Source of the DNA: Flavobacteriales bacterium
GTDB taxonomy: Bacteria > Bacteroidota > Bacteroidia > Flavobacteriales_F > PHOS-HE28
DNA length: 64,000 nucleotides
Direction: 5' to 3'
NCBI GenBank assembly: GCA_019638085.1
Contig: JAHBUL010000010.1
Coordinates: 108,886 to 172,885 of the forward strand
A model generated the notes under the pieces. It did not search any database. It was not told the origin of the DNA and was given only the letters and a program-made list of their open reading frames with translations. Numbering within the stretch: position 1 is the first letter of the stretch; every line of letters starts with the position of its first letter. This document shows positions 36,128 to 45,184 of this stretch, in pieces. Made by a program: the position numbers and the translations under genes.

Positions 36128-36969
36128 TACACCGCCGGTCCTCCGCTGATCTGCACATCCGCGTTCAGGGGCCCATCCTCCACGCGCTTCATAAGCTTCA
36201 ATTCTGGACCATCAAGTACCGCGTAGGTGAACCACGTGATCCAATCACCGAGGTTGATATAGCGGCTCGCCTGTGCAGGAAGTGCTCCCTCAGGGTCTCG
36301 CGAAGCGGACCCTGAGGCCAAGAGCATATCCACCGGCAAATGCCGATGCCCGAAGATGAAATAGTCGAAGTGCTCCTTTTTCAGCATCTCCCGGCAGTAT
36401 TGCACCAGCCACTCCTGATCGTCGCCAAGCCATTTCCGGTCGTTGTCATACTTCTTCAATCGGCTCCTGCCGCTCCAGAAATGCGCGATGCCCATGCCTA
36501 AGTTGGGGTGGAGCCGGGCAAAACACCATTGCATAAATCGGTTCCGGAAGATACCCTTCATGAACTTGTAGCCATGGTCGCCGGGGCCAAGGCCGTCGCC
36601 GTGGCCGATATAAACGCGTTTACCATTCCATTCACGGATGACGGGCTGTTGATGCAACGTCACACCGGTCTCCTTCGGCAGGTAGTCGAAGGCCCACATA
36701 TCGTGGTTGCCGATGTGGATGTGGACGGGGATTCCCCGATCATGCAGTTCGGAAAGCTTGCCCAACAAGCGGGTAAAGCCGCGTGGCACCACCTGCTTGT
36801 ATTCGAACCACATATCGAAGAGATCTCCGAGAATGTGGATCTCCGTGGCATCCGCAGCCGCCAGCTCCAGAAAGTGTACGATCCGTTTTTCCCGCGCTAC
36901 GCTGCTCGCATGGTCGGGCACGCCGAGGTGGAAATCGGAGAGGAAGTAGATCTTCTTGCCGAGGGGCAT
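36127..36969 (-). CDS. lpxH: UDP-2,3-diacylglucosamine diphosphatase-like metallophosphoesterase
   Basis: 280 residues of the calcineurin-like fold. Metal-binding motifs are all present: FLSDFHLG (Asp12, His14), LGDLFDMWFEY, IGNHDMWAFDYL, YIGHGDGLGPGDHGYK and FGHRHLPVDM. Length and motifs fit the LpxH branch that cleaves UDP-diacylglucosamine to lipid X, the fourth step of lipid A synthesis; another UDP-sugar or nucleotide phosphatase role cannot be excluded. lpxK, a later step of the same pathway, is encoded about 8 kb away on the same strand. Convergent with gapA. Confidence 0.85.
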   Translation of the reverse strand: MPLGKKIYFLSDFHLGVPDHASSVAREKRIVHFLELAAADATEIHILGDLFDMWFEYKQVVPRGFTRLLGKLSELHDRGIPVHIHIGNHDMWAFDYLPKETGVTLHQQPVIREWNGKRVYIGHGDGLGPGDHGYKFMKGIFRNRFMQWCFARLHPNLGMGIAHFWSGRSRLKKYDNDRKWLGDDQEWLVQYCREMLKKEHFDYFIFGHRHLPVDMLLASGSASRDPEGALPAQASRYINLGDWITWFTYAVLDGPELKLMKRVEDGPLNADVQISGGPAV

Positions 36970-37085
36970 GGGCCAAAGATGGGGCAGAAAATGACGGTGT
37001 CAGGCTCCTTGTGAAACCGAGCCATCATACGGGGATCGCGCGCAGAGCACGTACGAAACTCATGGGGCAATCAGGAGGTCGGTGG

Positions 37086-37493
37086 TCATTGCTTGCTTCC
37101 ATTAATGTGGACCGTGCTGCTGCCCCCTGGACTATAATAGCTTACGGTATACACCAGACTGCCGGTCGTAGGAAATTCACCGGAACCCGGGTTGCCGCTC
37201 CCTTTGAGGCTCCCGTCTTCACGAAGGATGGCTTCTATATCGATGCTGGAAGTTGAGATCTCAACAGCATCATCCAGGTCTCCTGCCTTTACCTCTCCCA
37301 CCTCCGTGTAGGAGGTATCTCCCGTTGTGAAATTCCCTGGCACGCCGTACGCCCATGAGCTGTGGACCGAGAAGGAGTAGTTGCCGTAGTATTTGGTGCG
37401 ACTGTCGAATACATCCTTCTTGCAGCCCCACCAGAATAAGGATGAAATAATGGCGATACATCCGATCGTCCTGTTTCTATTGGATAGGAGCAT
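37086..37493 (-). CDS. Hypothetical lipoprotein
   Basis: 135 residues, not recognised. A lipoprotein signal is visible (IAIISSLFWWGC), so it should be anchored in the envelope. The mature part is polar and rich in Gly, Ser and Thr, with repeated Tyr (YYGNYSFSVHSSWAYG), resembling short beta-rich Bacteroidota lipoproteins. It is separated by about 115 nt from each neighbour, with no terminator or promoter seen. Confidence 0.65.
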   Translation of the reverse strand: MLLSNRNRTIGCIAIISSLFWWGCKKDVFDSRTKYYGNYSFSVHSSWAYGVPGNFTTGDTSYTEVGEVKAGDLDDAVEISTSSIDIEAILREDGSLKGSGNPGSGEFPTTGSLVYTVSYYSPGGSSTVHINGSKQ

Positions 37494-37599
37494 GGGGCGG
37501 ATTTCAATTTAGCGTGATGGGCTGATGCAGGCATCGCCTTTTCAGGGACGGGGAGCATTGTTTCCATTGAATGTGGAGGACCTCATTGCCGCTCTTGGA

Positions 37600-38430
37600 T
37601 CACTCGTTGGCCACTGGGTTGTGGTGCCCTTTCAGGGATATTTCGATGCCGGCCATGCAATAGAATTCATGGTGGTTGTTCAATGCGTACTGGGCAGCGA
37701 GATAGGGTCGGGTCGGGACCTTAATGATGGGCACATCGTAGGATACTTTCAAGGTTGGAAAGATGATCCATGGCAATTTCCAGTCATACACGGATTTGGT
37801 CGCGCTGATCCAGGGATCGTCCGGGTAGAAGTACGAGGGCTTCGACAAGACCACATATGTGTACCGTGATCGGACATAGGAGACCACGGCTGTGCTGAAC
37901 CCGAGGTCTATGGTGGTCCGCTTTACGGAATAGCCCAGCATCACGGGTAATTCCACATTGTTGTACGTGTAGTCGCGTGTGACCGCATTGTCAAGGTTCC
38001 GCATGGTGGTATAGGTGCCATATTGTGTCACGGCCTTTGGATCGCGTTCCATCCGGGTGCGTCGGTAGTAATACTGGAGTCCGACCGTCAAGCCCCACCG
38101 CTCATTGAAAGGCATGTTCCACAGTACACCTCCATTCAGGGTGAGTGCTGTGGCTAATTCAACCTGCTCTTCAATCGTTGAGGTGCCGGTATTGGCCCAT
38201 GTCTTATGGGTAATGTGTTCATCCTCCAAAGGAAACATGATGCCCGCGCCCAGATCCAACGATACCGCTGAATGGCCTTGCCGTGGCACACCTTCCGTCT
38301 GTCCCATGGCTTGTGGAGCAAAGACCGCACAGCAGACCAGCGCCGACGCTAATTTCAGCAGATGGCCTTTTCGCCTATTCCGGCATGGGCCTCCTCTGGC
38401 TGCATGGGATCTTTGGAAGTCGTTCATCAT
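37600..38430 (-). CDS. Outer-membrane beta-barrel-like protein of unknown function
   Basis: 276 residues with a basic N-terminus before a signal peptide (KLASALVCCAVFAPQAMGQ). Methionine codons at 38430 and 38427 are the possible starts, and the region before the hydrophobic stretch is unusually long. The mature chain alternates hydrophobic and polar residues and is rich in Tyr (VGLQYYYRRTRME, VSYVRSRYTYVVL), with a Gly-rich start (SLDLGAGIMFPLED), as in small porin-like proteins. I cannot assign a family. It may share a transcript with the lipoprotein gene downstream. Confidence 0.7.
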   Translation of the reverse strand: MMNDFQRSHAARGGPCRNRRKGHLLKLASALVCCAVFAPQAMGQTEGVPRQGHSAVSLDLGAGIMFPLEDEHITHKTWANTGTSTIEEQVELATALTLNGGVLWNMPFNERWGLTVGLQYYYRRTRMERDPKAVTQYGTYTTMRNLDNAVTRDYTYNNVELPVMLGYSVKRTTIDLGFSTAVVSYVRSRYTYVVLSKPSYFYPDDPWISATKSVYDWKLPWIIFPTLKVSYDVPIIKVPTRPYLAAQYALNNHHEFYCMAGIEISLKGHHNPVANE

Positions 38431-38525
38431 ATCGGGATCGGCGCACCTTCCACGAATCTATAGCATCTGAATGCAAGATACCTGCCGATGAACACGGATG
38501 CGGCACCAGGGATGGACTGCATGCC

Positions 38526-41500
38526 TCAATGCGGCAGCTTCCGTAACGCCTGCGTCGGGTCCAGCTTCTCCAACGCCAACACGATGCGGATGCGGTCGCT
38601 GAAGTTGAACCCACGCAGGTCCTGTTCCTTCTGGATGTCCTGCGAGAAGACCAACGGCACCCATAGTTCCGCCACATCGCGCCAGATCCGTATGCCGATG
38701 CCTGCCTCCCAATTGCCGCGCCAGTCCGTGGTTTTTCCATCCTGCGTTACCAACGTTATCGGCGCAGCCCCGTAGCTCGCAAAAGCCGTCAACGGCAACG
38801 CAAAGGGGAAGTCCAGCTCCATGTTCATCGCCGCGATCCAGGTATCCGAAGTGCCGATGGCCGTAGGTGTTCGGAATCCACCTTGATCCACGTTGAACTG
38901 CACCGCCGTGTTCTGTCCCACGTACTGGCGGTCCGTATAGAGGTGGTCGTAGAGCAGGCCGCTGCTGCCCCAGTACATGCGCCAGCCCATTTCGGGGCGC
39001 ATCTGGCTTCGGTCCTTGTTCAGGAAAGTGCCGGCGAACGCACGTAAGGTGACGCGGTGCTTGTGTTCATCGTAGATGGCGCTCCATTTCGCTGTGAGCG
39101 AGATCCGGCTGAAGACATCGCTGTTGAGGAAAGTTGCGGTGATGTCGAATGGGTTGAAGCCGGTATTCTGGCTGATGCTGATTGATGCTTCTACGTATTG
39201 GTCCCTCGTCGTGGTGTTGACCGGGAAAGCAATCGGCCCTTCAGTGATGGTCCCTTTGTGATATTCAGAGATGTCGATAATGCGCCAGCCGATCTTCATT
39301 TCAGGCCCTGTTGGCTTCAGCCGTGGTTCTATTGAGAAGGAAGAGACCCGGCGTAAATAGGACCGTTGAAGATCGCCGTAGGATGGAAGCGAAGCCCCGA
39401 AACCGGAAAAGCCAATGGACCAGTTCCGGAACACGTCCGGATAATCACGGATATTGAGCAAGTGGTTACGGTCATTATGCCATTCAAGCCGCCATCCACC
39501 GGCGAGCTTATTGTTGCTGAAGCCATACATGGGAAGCAGGGCCCATTCGAACCGCTGCGAAGGATACACCGTGTTGTAGAGGGCGAGCCCCGCCATCATT
39601 CCATCATGCGAGTTGTAACCGATCGCTGGCGACCAGAAGATGCTCCTGCGATCATCGCGTTCCAATCCACCGAGGAACTTGATGGCCGGCATCCGCCCCC
39701 GCTTCAACAGCCCGTACGAGCGGACCTCGTTGTTCCTCCGGTCGATATCCAGCGTCTGTGCGTTCGCATCAATGCGCACCCGGTCAGCATCGGGCCAAGG
39801 CAGCTTCAGGGTATTGCGGCCTGTTTTACTGTTGGCCCAAATGGTGCCAAGGCTATCCTGCTCGTTCCATCCGGTCACTGGGAACGGAAAGCCGTCAACA
39901 GCAGTAGAGCGATAGGTGAGACGGTCGCCCTTCAACTTCCGGGCCTTCACGTCGGGTTTATCGGCGGTGCCGATCAGCTCCCCGAAGCACCAGTTCAGGT
40001 CTTCGCCGCTGGCGCGCTCGAAGCTGGCCTGTACATCGGCGGGATGTGGATGCTTCCAGACCCATTCATTGAAGTAGGTCTGTGTGCAGGAATCGAAACG
40101 TTCCGGACCCAGCGCGTGGTACAGTTGATCGAATATGAGCGCACTCTTGGCATACACCGTCGTGCCATAATCCAAGGCGGCGAACGCCGTGGAAGAACTG
40201 TTGGTCGGGGAGTCCCAATTGCGTCGGGCATTCAACCGATAGAGCAATTCACTTTGCTGGCGCTGATCGATTCCTTTTCCACCTGTCAGCATTCCCATTG
40301 GGAGGCCCTGGGCATCCATCATTCTCCTGCCGGGATAGCGCGTCTGCATATAGCGCATCTCGAAAAAACTGTTCATGCCTTCATCCATCCATGGATGGTC
40401 GCGCTCGTTGCTGGCCAGCATGCCGTAGAACCAGTTGTGGCCCACCTCGTGAGCGATCACATTATCGAGTTCATAGGGCGAAGTCATATTGCCGATGATG
40501 GTGATCATGGGATATTCCATGCCCCCGCCTGCGGCGATGGTACCATCCACGGCCGTGCAACTGGCGTAGCGATAATCGCCGATCCATTCGCTGTACAAGC
40601 GCACGCTTTCGTTCACGTAGGTAACGGCATCCGCCCAGAGCGCTGCGTTCCGTGGAGTGAAGAGCGCCCAGGTGGTCACGGTTCGCCCGGATCGAGGAAG
40701 CACCAGCTCCCCTTTGCGCACCAGGAAGCGCTTGTCCGCAAACCACGCGAAATCGTGGACGTTGTCCTGCATGAACCGAACGGTTTTCGTTTGGGAGGAC
40801 GAAGGAGGGAAGGCGTTTCCGCGTGCGATGCCCAGCGATGTGCTCGCCAGCGAATCCATGAATGCGATCTCTGTTGCTTCATCGATTCGCTCGCCTGTGG
40901 CGGCCAGTACATAATTGGCCGGAAGGGTGATGCTCACATCAAAAGAACCGAACTCGGAATAGAACTCACCTTGGTCCAAATAGGGCATCGCATGCCATCC
41001 GGCCTTGTCATACACCGCTGGCTTCGGGTACCACTGGGTGATGTAATAGGCCTGACCAGTATGCCCCAGTCGCGAGAATTTCGCATCCGGAAGCTTGACG
41101 TGGAATGGAGTGCTGATAGTGATCTTTTCTCCGGTGCCGATCGGTCGAGGCAAAGCGATCCATGCGATGTCGGGATTCTTCGGGTCGAAGTCCCAAGCGA
41201 GCTTTATTCCCTCACTCTGGAAATCAAGACCATCAATGTAGCCTCGCTCTTCAGGTTTTGCGAAGTGCAGGCCGAAGTCATTCTGCGAATCCTTTTGCTT
41301 GCACAGCGCGCTGCTCCGGTCGCGGTAGGCGTTCGGCCACAAGTGGATCCACAGGCTGTCCAATGCGATAGGCGCATTGTTGGTATAGTCGAACTCCTGC
41401 TGGGCGAAGAGTTCATGGGTCACATCATCGAGGTGTACCTCAATGCGATGATCCACGCGCTGTTGGAAGTACGGCTGCCCGTTTGCGATCAAGGAGCCGG

Positions 41501-41543
41501 TAAGGGCCAAGCCCGCGAGCCAGTTGCGGGCGTGGCGGGCCAT
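38526..41543 (-). CDS. M1-family metallopeptidase with long beta-rich, barrel-like C-terminus
   Basis: 1005 residues from the ATG at 41543, which overlaps the upstream stop (TAATG) and starts a signal peptide (WLAGLALTGSLIANGQ). Residues up to about 560 are an M1 peptidase: GGMEYP (340-345) for substrate binding, HEVGHNWFYG (His365, Glu366, His369) and the third ligand Glu388 in WMDEGMNSFF. The remaining 400 or so residues alternate hydrophobic and polar, aromatic-rich strands (RFEWALLPMYGFSNNKL; VGQNTAVQFNVDQGGF) and look like an outer-membrane barrel rather than a sorting domain. It is last in a likely run with gatB and the TlpA-like gene. Confidence 0.88.
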   Translation of the reverse strand: MARHARNWLAGLALTGSLIANGQPYFQQRVDHRIEVHLDDVTHELFAQQEFDYTNNAPIALDSLWIHLWPNAYRDRSSALCKQKDSQNDFGLHFAKPEERGYIDGLDFQSEGIKLAWDFDPKNPDIAWIALPRPIGTGEKITISTPFHVKLPDAKFSRLGHTGQAYYITQWYPKPAVYDKAGWHAMPYLDQGEFYSEFGSFDVSITLPANYVLAATGERIDEATEIAFMDSLASTSLGIARGNAFPPSSSQTKTVRFMQDNVHDFAWFADKRFLVRKGELVLPRSGRTVTTWALFTPRNAALWADAVTYVNESVRLYSEWIGDYRYASCTAVDGTIAAGGGMEYPMITIIGNMTSPYELDNVIAHEVGHNWFYGMLASNERDHPWMDEGMNSFFEMRYMQTRYPGRRMMDAQGLPMGMLTGGKGIDQRQQSELLYRLNARRNWDSPTNSSSTAFAALDYGTTVYAKSALIFDQLYHALGPERFDSCTQTYFNEWVWKHPHPADVQASFERASGEDLNWCFGELIGTADKPDVKARKLKGDRLTYRSTAVDGFPFPVTGWNEQDSLGTIWANSKTGRNTLKLPWPDADRVRIDANAQTLDIDRRNNEVRSYGLLKRGRMPAIKFLGGLERDDRRSIFWSPAIGYNSHDGMMAGLALYNTVYPSQRFEWALLPMYGFSNNKLAGGWRLEWHNDRNHLLNIRDYPDVFRNWSIGFSGFGASLPSYGDLQRSYLRRVSSFSIEPRLKPTGPEMKIGWRIIDISEYHKGTITEGPIAFPVNTTTRDQYVEASISISQNTGFNPFDITATFLNSDVFSRISLTAKWSAIYDEHKHRVTLRAFAGTFLNKDRSQMRPEMGWRMYWGSSGLLYDHLYTDRQYVGQNTAVQFNVDQGGFRTPTAIGTSDTWIAAMNMELDFPFALPLTAFASYGAAPITLVTQDGKTTDWRGNWEAGIGIRIWRDVAELWVPLVFSQDIQKEQDLRGFNFSDRIRIVLALEKLDPTQALRKLPH

Positions 41544-42688
41544 TACTTCAGGACTTCGGCCAACTTGGCTTCCAGTGCGGGGCCACGCAGGTTCTTGGCG
41601 AGCACCTTTCCTTCGCGGTCCAGCAATACGGTGTACGGAATGCTGGACACCCCATATTGCTGTGCGGCGGCATTGTTCCAAAAGGCAAGATCACTCACGT
41701 GCTTCCAGGGAAGTCCGTCCTGCTTGATCGCTCCGGTCCACGCGCTTTTTTCCTTGTCCAAGCTCACGCCGAGTATCTCGAATCCCTTGTTGTGGAACTT
41801 CTCATAGACCCGCACTACGTTGGGATTCTCCATGCGGCACGGGCGACACCAGCTGGCCCAGAAGTCGATCAGGACCACCTTGCCGCGCAGGCTGCTCAAA
41901 CTGAGCATTTTGCCATCCGGTGTGGCTTGGCTGAAGTCAGGGGCCACGCTTCCTACGGGAATGAGGTTATCCAACTTGGCTTGCTGTTCTTCCTGCTGCT
42001 GGGCGGCCAAGGCCTGTTGGGCCATGCGGTCCACTTGATCTCGGAAGCCTGCGAAGTATTCGCTGTTGGGGATGGTCTTCCGCAGGGAATCCCGCACCTG
42101 TTGGAAGAGCGGAAGCTCCTGCTGGATGTTCAGGCGGTTGAGGGCCGCGAGCACTGCCGGGGAACTCATGTGTTCCCGGATAAAGCGCTTGCTCGTTTCG
42201 GTGAATTCAGCATTCAGCGTGGCATAGCGGGCCAGGGCCGTGCTATCGGTCCGATCGGCTTTCAAACGGTTCACCAGTTCTTGGTTCTCCAAATCGAATT
42301 CCTTGGCATCGTTGAAGTAGTCATGCATCAAGGTGGTGTTCTTGGAACCTTCAATGCTGCGTGGGTCTTGCAAGGAATCCACCAGGGCCGTGAAGGAGAC
42401 GCTTTCTGCACTGTCCAGCAGCAGTACCAGGATCTGGTCGCCGCCCAACGTAAGTGAATAGAAGTCCAGCGGCATCGCCGGTAAACTGATCACTCCTTTT
42501 CCTTCGGCATCCAGCACGGTGCTGTCCACATGGGTCGGCTTGTTGGACACGAACTTGTCGAAGTAGAGTGTTTTTCCGCCCGCTCCATCGATCTGGGCCG
42601 TGATGGTCCGTTCCTGATGTGAAGAGGCGCTGCATCCGGCCATGATCGTGGCCACAAGGGTCAAAGTGGCGAGGGTCTTCATGTTCAT
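41543..42688 (-). CDS. TlpA-like thiol-disulfide oxidoreductase lipoprotein with DUF4369-type N-terminus
   Basis: 381 residues with a lipobox IMAGC. The N-terminal 130 or so residues resemble the DUF4369 beta domain; a helical linker with many Gln and Ala follows (about 150-250). The thioredoxin domain (about 255-381) carries the redox pair WCRPC (Cys281, Cys284) and a cis-proline region SSIPYT. Such proteins work in periplasmic disulfide reduction, often for cytochrome maturation or stress. The ATG at 42688 overlaps the gatB stop (ATGA); a second ATG lies at 42682. Confidence 0.9.
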   Translation of the reverse strand: MNMKTLATLTLVATIMAGCSASSHQERTITAQIDGAGGKTLYFDKFVSNKPTHVDSTVLDAEGKGVISLPAMPLDFYSLTLGGDQILVLLLDSAESVSFTALVDSLQDPRSIEGSKNTTLMHDYFNDAKEFDLENQELVNRLKADRTDSTALARYATLNAEFTETSKRFIREHMSSPAVLAALNRLNIQQELPLFQQVRDSLRKTIPNSEYFAGFRDQVDRMAQQALAAQQQEEQQAKLDNLIPVGSVAPDFSQATPDGKMLSLSSLRGKVVLIDFWASWCRPCRMENPNVVRVYEKFHNKGFEILGVSLDKEKSAWTGAIKQDGLPWKHVSDLAFWNNAAAQQYGVSSIPYTVLLDREGKVLAKNLRGPALEAKLAEVLK

Positions 42689-44190
42689 TCCTGTTCAAGC
42701 ATGCGTTTTACGGTCTCGTTGGCACGTCGGGGATCAGCCTTGCCTTTGGTGGCCTTCATCACCTCGCCCATGAACAGACCGAGAAGTCCTTTATTGCCCG
42801 CACGGTAGGCCTCAACCTTGTCCGGGAAACGGGAAAGCGCACCGCGCACAGCGGCTTCGATCACGTCTTCTCCAGCATCGGAGAGCAATCCGTTCTGCTG
42901 TGCCAGTTCCGCTGCGGTACCGGTTTGTTCCAACATGAGCGGGAACAGTTTCTGGGAGGCTAATGTGTGGCTCACCTTGCCGCTTTCTACCAAACCGACG
43001 AGGCCGGCCAATCGTTCGGCGGAGACGGGAATTTCCGCAATGGTCAAGCCTTTTTCGTTCACCCAGGAGCGCACATCACCCATCACCCAGTTCGCGGCTT
43101 GTTTGTACGGCTTCCCACCTTCTGTGTCGGAAAGACTTGCCGTCACCGCCTCGTAGTAGAGCGCGGTGCCCTTATCATCGGTGAGGATGTCGGCATCATA
43201 TCGGCTCAAGCCGAATTCGGTGGTGTACTTGGCGCGTAGCTCGCGGGGCAGGGGAGGCATGCTCTTCCGCACCGCCTCCTTCTTGGCCTCGCTCACCGTG
43301 AGCGGTTGGATATCCGGCTCGGGGAAGTAGCGGTAATCATGCGCCATCTCCTTACTTCGCAGTGAGGTGGTGATACCCTTGGCCGCATCGAAATTGCGCG
43401 TTTCCATGGCGATCGTGCCACCAGCATCCAACACCTCCGATTGGCGTTGTGCCTCGAACTCGATCGCCCGCTGCACGTTCTTGAAGCTGTTCATGTTCTT
43501 CACCTCAGTGCGTGTGCCGAATTCGGAAGAACCCTTGAGCCGCAGGCTGATGTTGGCATCGCAGCGCAGGCTGCCTTCTTCCATGTTGCCGTCGCAGATA
43601 TCGAGATAGCGCACTAAGCGGCGCACTTCCACCAAGTAATCGTATGCCTCTTGGGAGGATCGCATCACCGGTTCGGTCACGATCTCAACCAAAGGAACAC
43701 CGGCCCGGTTCAGGTCGATCAACGTATTGAAGGGGTCCACATCGTGGATGCTCTTGCCGGCATCCTCCTCCATATGGATCCGGGTAAGCTCGATCGCCTT
43801 CTCATTTCCATCTGCCATCGCGATGGTAATGGACCCGCCAGTACAGATCGGCGTGGTATCCTGCGTGATCTGATAACCTTTTGGCAGGTCTGGATAGAAG
43901 TAGTTCTTGCGGGCATAATGCATCCGGGGCGCAATGGTGCAGCCACAGGCCAAGCCCAATTTGATCGCATGGTCGATCACCGTGCGGTTGGGCACAGGGA
44001 GGGTGCCCGGCAAGCCCAAGGTTACTGGTCCCACAAGTGTGTTGGGGCGATCGCCATAGGCATTGGGATCGCTGGAATACGCCTTGCTTTTGGTGAGCAA
44101 CTGCGCGTGGACCTCCAGGCCCACGACCAGTTCCCACTTCTCGCTCCAATGTGGAGCAGTGGTTGTGCTTTCCTTGTTATTCGACATCAT
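42685..44190 (-). CDS. gatB: Asp-tRNA(Asn)/Glu-tRNA(Gln) amidotransferase subunit B
   Basis: 501 residues. GatB is the kinase subunit of GatCAB that converts mischarged Glu-tRNA(Gln) or Asp-tRNA(Asn) to the amide form. Signatures are VVGLEVHAQLLTKSKAY near the start, RKNYFYPDLPKGYQI, DLNRAGVPLVEIVTEPV and EEGSLRCDANISL. The C-terminal YqeY-like tail (about 350-500) is complete. gatA and gatC are not nearby. A second Met codon follows immediately (44187). Confidence 0.97.
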   Translation of the reverse strand: MMSNNKESTTTAPHWSEKWELVVGLEVHAQLLTKSKAYSSDPNAYGDRPNTLVGPVTLGLPGTLPVPNRTVIDHAIKLGLACGCTIAPRMHYARKNYFYPDLPKGYQITQDTTPICTGGSITIAMADGNEKAIELTRIHMEEDAGKSIHDVDPFNTLIDLNRAGVPLVEIVTEPVMRSSQEAYDYLVEVRRLVRYLDICDGNMEEGSLRCDANISLRLKGSSEFGTRTEVKNMNSFKNVQRAIEFEAQRQSEVLDAGGTIAMETRNFDAAKGITTSLRSKEMAHDYRYFPEPDIQPLTVSEAKKEAVRKSMPPLPRELRAKYTTEFGLSRYDADILTDDKGTALYYEAVTASLSDTEGGKPYKQAANWVMGDVRSWVNEKGLTIAEIPVSAERLAGLVGLVESGKVSHTLASQKLFPLMLEQTGTAAELAQQNGLLSDAGEDVIEAAVRGALSRFPDKVEAYRAGNKGLLGLFMGEVMKATKGKADPRRANETVKRMLEQE

Positions 44191-44213
44191 GCTCTCCCGC
44201 GCCGTTCAAGCTG

Positions 44214-44243
44214 CAAAGGTGCGACACGTTCGGTCCACTGCAA
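44214..44243 (-). promoter_or_regulatory. Candidate gatB promoter
   Basis: On the minus strand CACCTTTG (44221-44214) differs from TAnnTTTG in one base and is preceded at exactly 19 nt by TTG (44243-44241). The -7 box lies 23 nt before the gatB start. One mismatch keeps confidence moderate. Confidence 0.4.
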
Positions 44244-44315
44244 TGCAGTTCCTAGCGACTGATCGAAGGGGCAGTTGATAGGCCCTGTTTCCGGACCACC
44301 TCTGTGTTCTCCGGC

Positions 44316-44341
44316 TGTCCTGAGTGGAATCGAAGGGTGAC
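44316..44341. repeat. Dispersed extragenic word of the CCTTCGATTCCACTCAGG type
   Basis: The non-coding spacer contains CCTGAGTGGAATCGAAGG (44319-44336), whose reverse complement resembles a short extragenic word I have seen scattered through many bacterial genomes, Bacteroidota included. Only one copy is seen here, so the assignment is from memory. Confidence 0.35.
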
Positions 44342-44371
44342 TCTGTGGTGAAACTCTTCAACGCTTGGCGC

Positions 44372-45184
44372 TTAGCTTCCCGCAACCATCTCGCGCATGA
44401 TCAGCGTCAGGCTTGGCTCTGCCTTTTCGGCTACGCGCTGCACCATTTCGTGGGTGGTCTTCTCAATGCGACCTTCAACGCCCATGTCGGTGATCACGCT
44501 CATGGCAAAGCAGGGGATGCCCATTTGCCGTGCTGCGATCACCTCTGGTACCGTGCTCATTCCCACGGCATCCCCGCCGATGATACGCACGTACTTGTAT
44601 TCCGCAGGCGTCTCCAGCGTCGGCCCGGTGAGGCCCACATAAGTGCCGATGCGAATAGGGATGTTGTTGGCCTTGGCGATGGCTTGCGCGCGGGCGATCA
44701 TGGCATGGTCATACGGCTCGCTCATATCCGGGAACCGGGGGCCGAACGCGTCGATATTTGGTCCGATCAGCGGATTGGGGAACAAGCAGATATGGTCACG
44801 GATGATCATGATGTCGCCGTTGTTGAACTCGGGATTGAGCCCACCGCAAGCGTTGCTCACGAACAATCGCTTGATCCCGATCAGCTTCATGAGGCGCGCA
44901 GGCAGGATCACCTCGGGCATGGTCCAGCCTTCGTAGTAATGGAAGCGCCCCTGCATGGCTACCACGGGTTTACCACCGAGCAGGCCGAACAGTAATTTGC
45001 CGGGATGGCCTTCCACAGTGCTCACGGGGAACTCAGGGATGTCCTTGTAGGCAATGCTGTATTTCACATCGATCTCGCTGCCCAATCCCGAAAGACCGGT
45101 GCCGAGAATAATACCCGTTTCAGGGGTGAAACCTTCGGTGACCTTTTTCAAATGATCAGCGATGCGTTGAATGCGTTGTAACAT
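44372..45184 (-). CDS. punA: Purine-nucleoside phosphorylase (trimeric type)
   Basis: 270 residues. It cleaves purine nucleosides with phosphate to base and ribose-1-phosphate. Phosphate- and base-site motifs are present: GIILGTGLSGLGSEI, MQGRFHYYEGW, RLFVSNACGGLNPEFNNGD, LTGPTLETPAEYKYVR and DAVGMSTVPEVIAAR. The family is PNP/MTAP; the Asn of AMSVITDMG follows the 6-oxopurine-specific pattern only loosely. Its start overlaps the end of lpxK by 29 nt, so it is downstream in the same transcript. Confidence 0.95.
   Translation of the reverse strand: MLQRIQRIADHLKKVTEGFTPETGIILGTGLSGLGSEIDVKYSIAYKDIPEFPVSTVEGHPGKLLFGLLGGKPVVAMQGRFHYYEGWTMPEVILPARLMKLIGIKRLFVSNACGGLNPEFNNGDIMIIRDHICLFPNPLIGPNIDAFGPRFPDMSEPYDHAMIARAQAIAKANNIPIRIGTYVGLTGPTLETPAEYKYVRIIGGDAVGMSTVPEVIAARQMGIPCFAMSVITDMGVEGRIEKTTHEMVQRVAEKAEPSLTLIMREMVAGS

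Noticed and set aside
39366..41807. 813-codon + strand open frame
   Set aside because: It is wholly antisense to the M1 peptidase, whose zinc motifs and signal peptide are intact. The + strand product has no recognisable domain.
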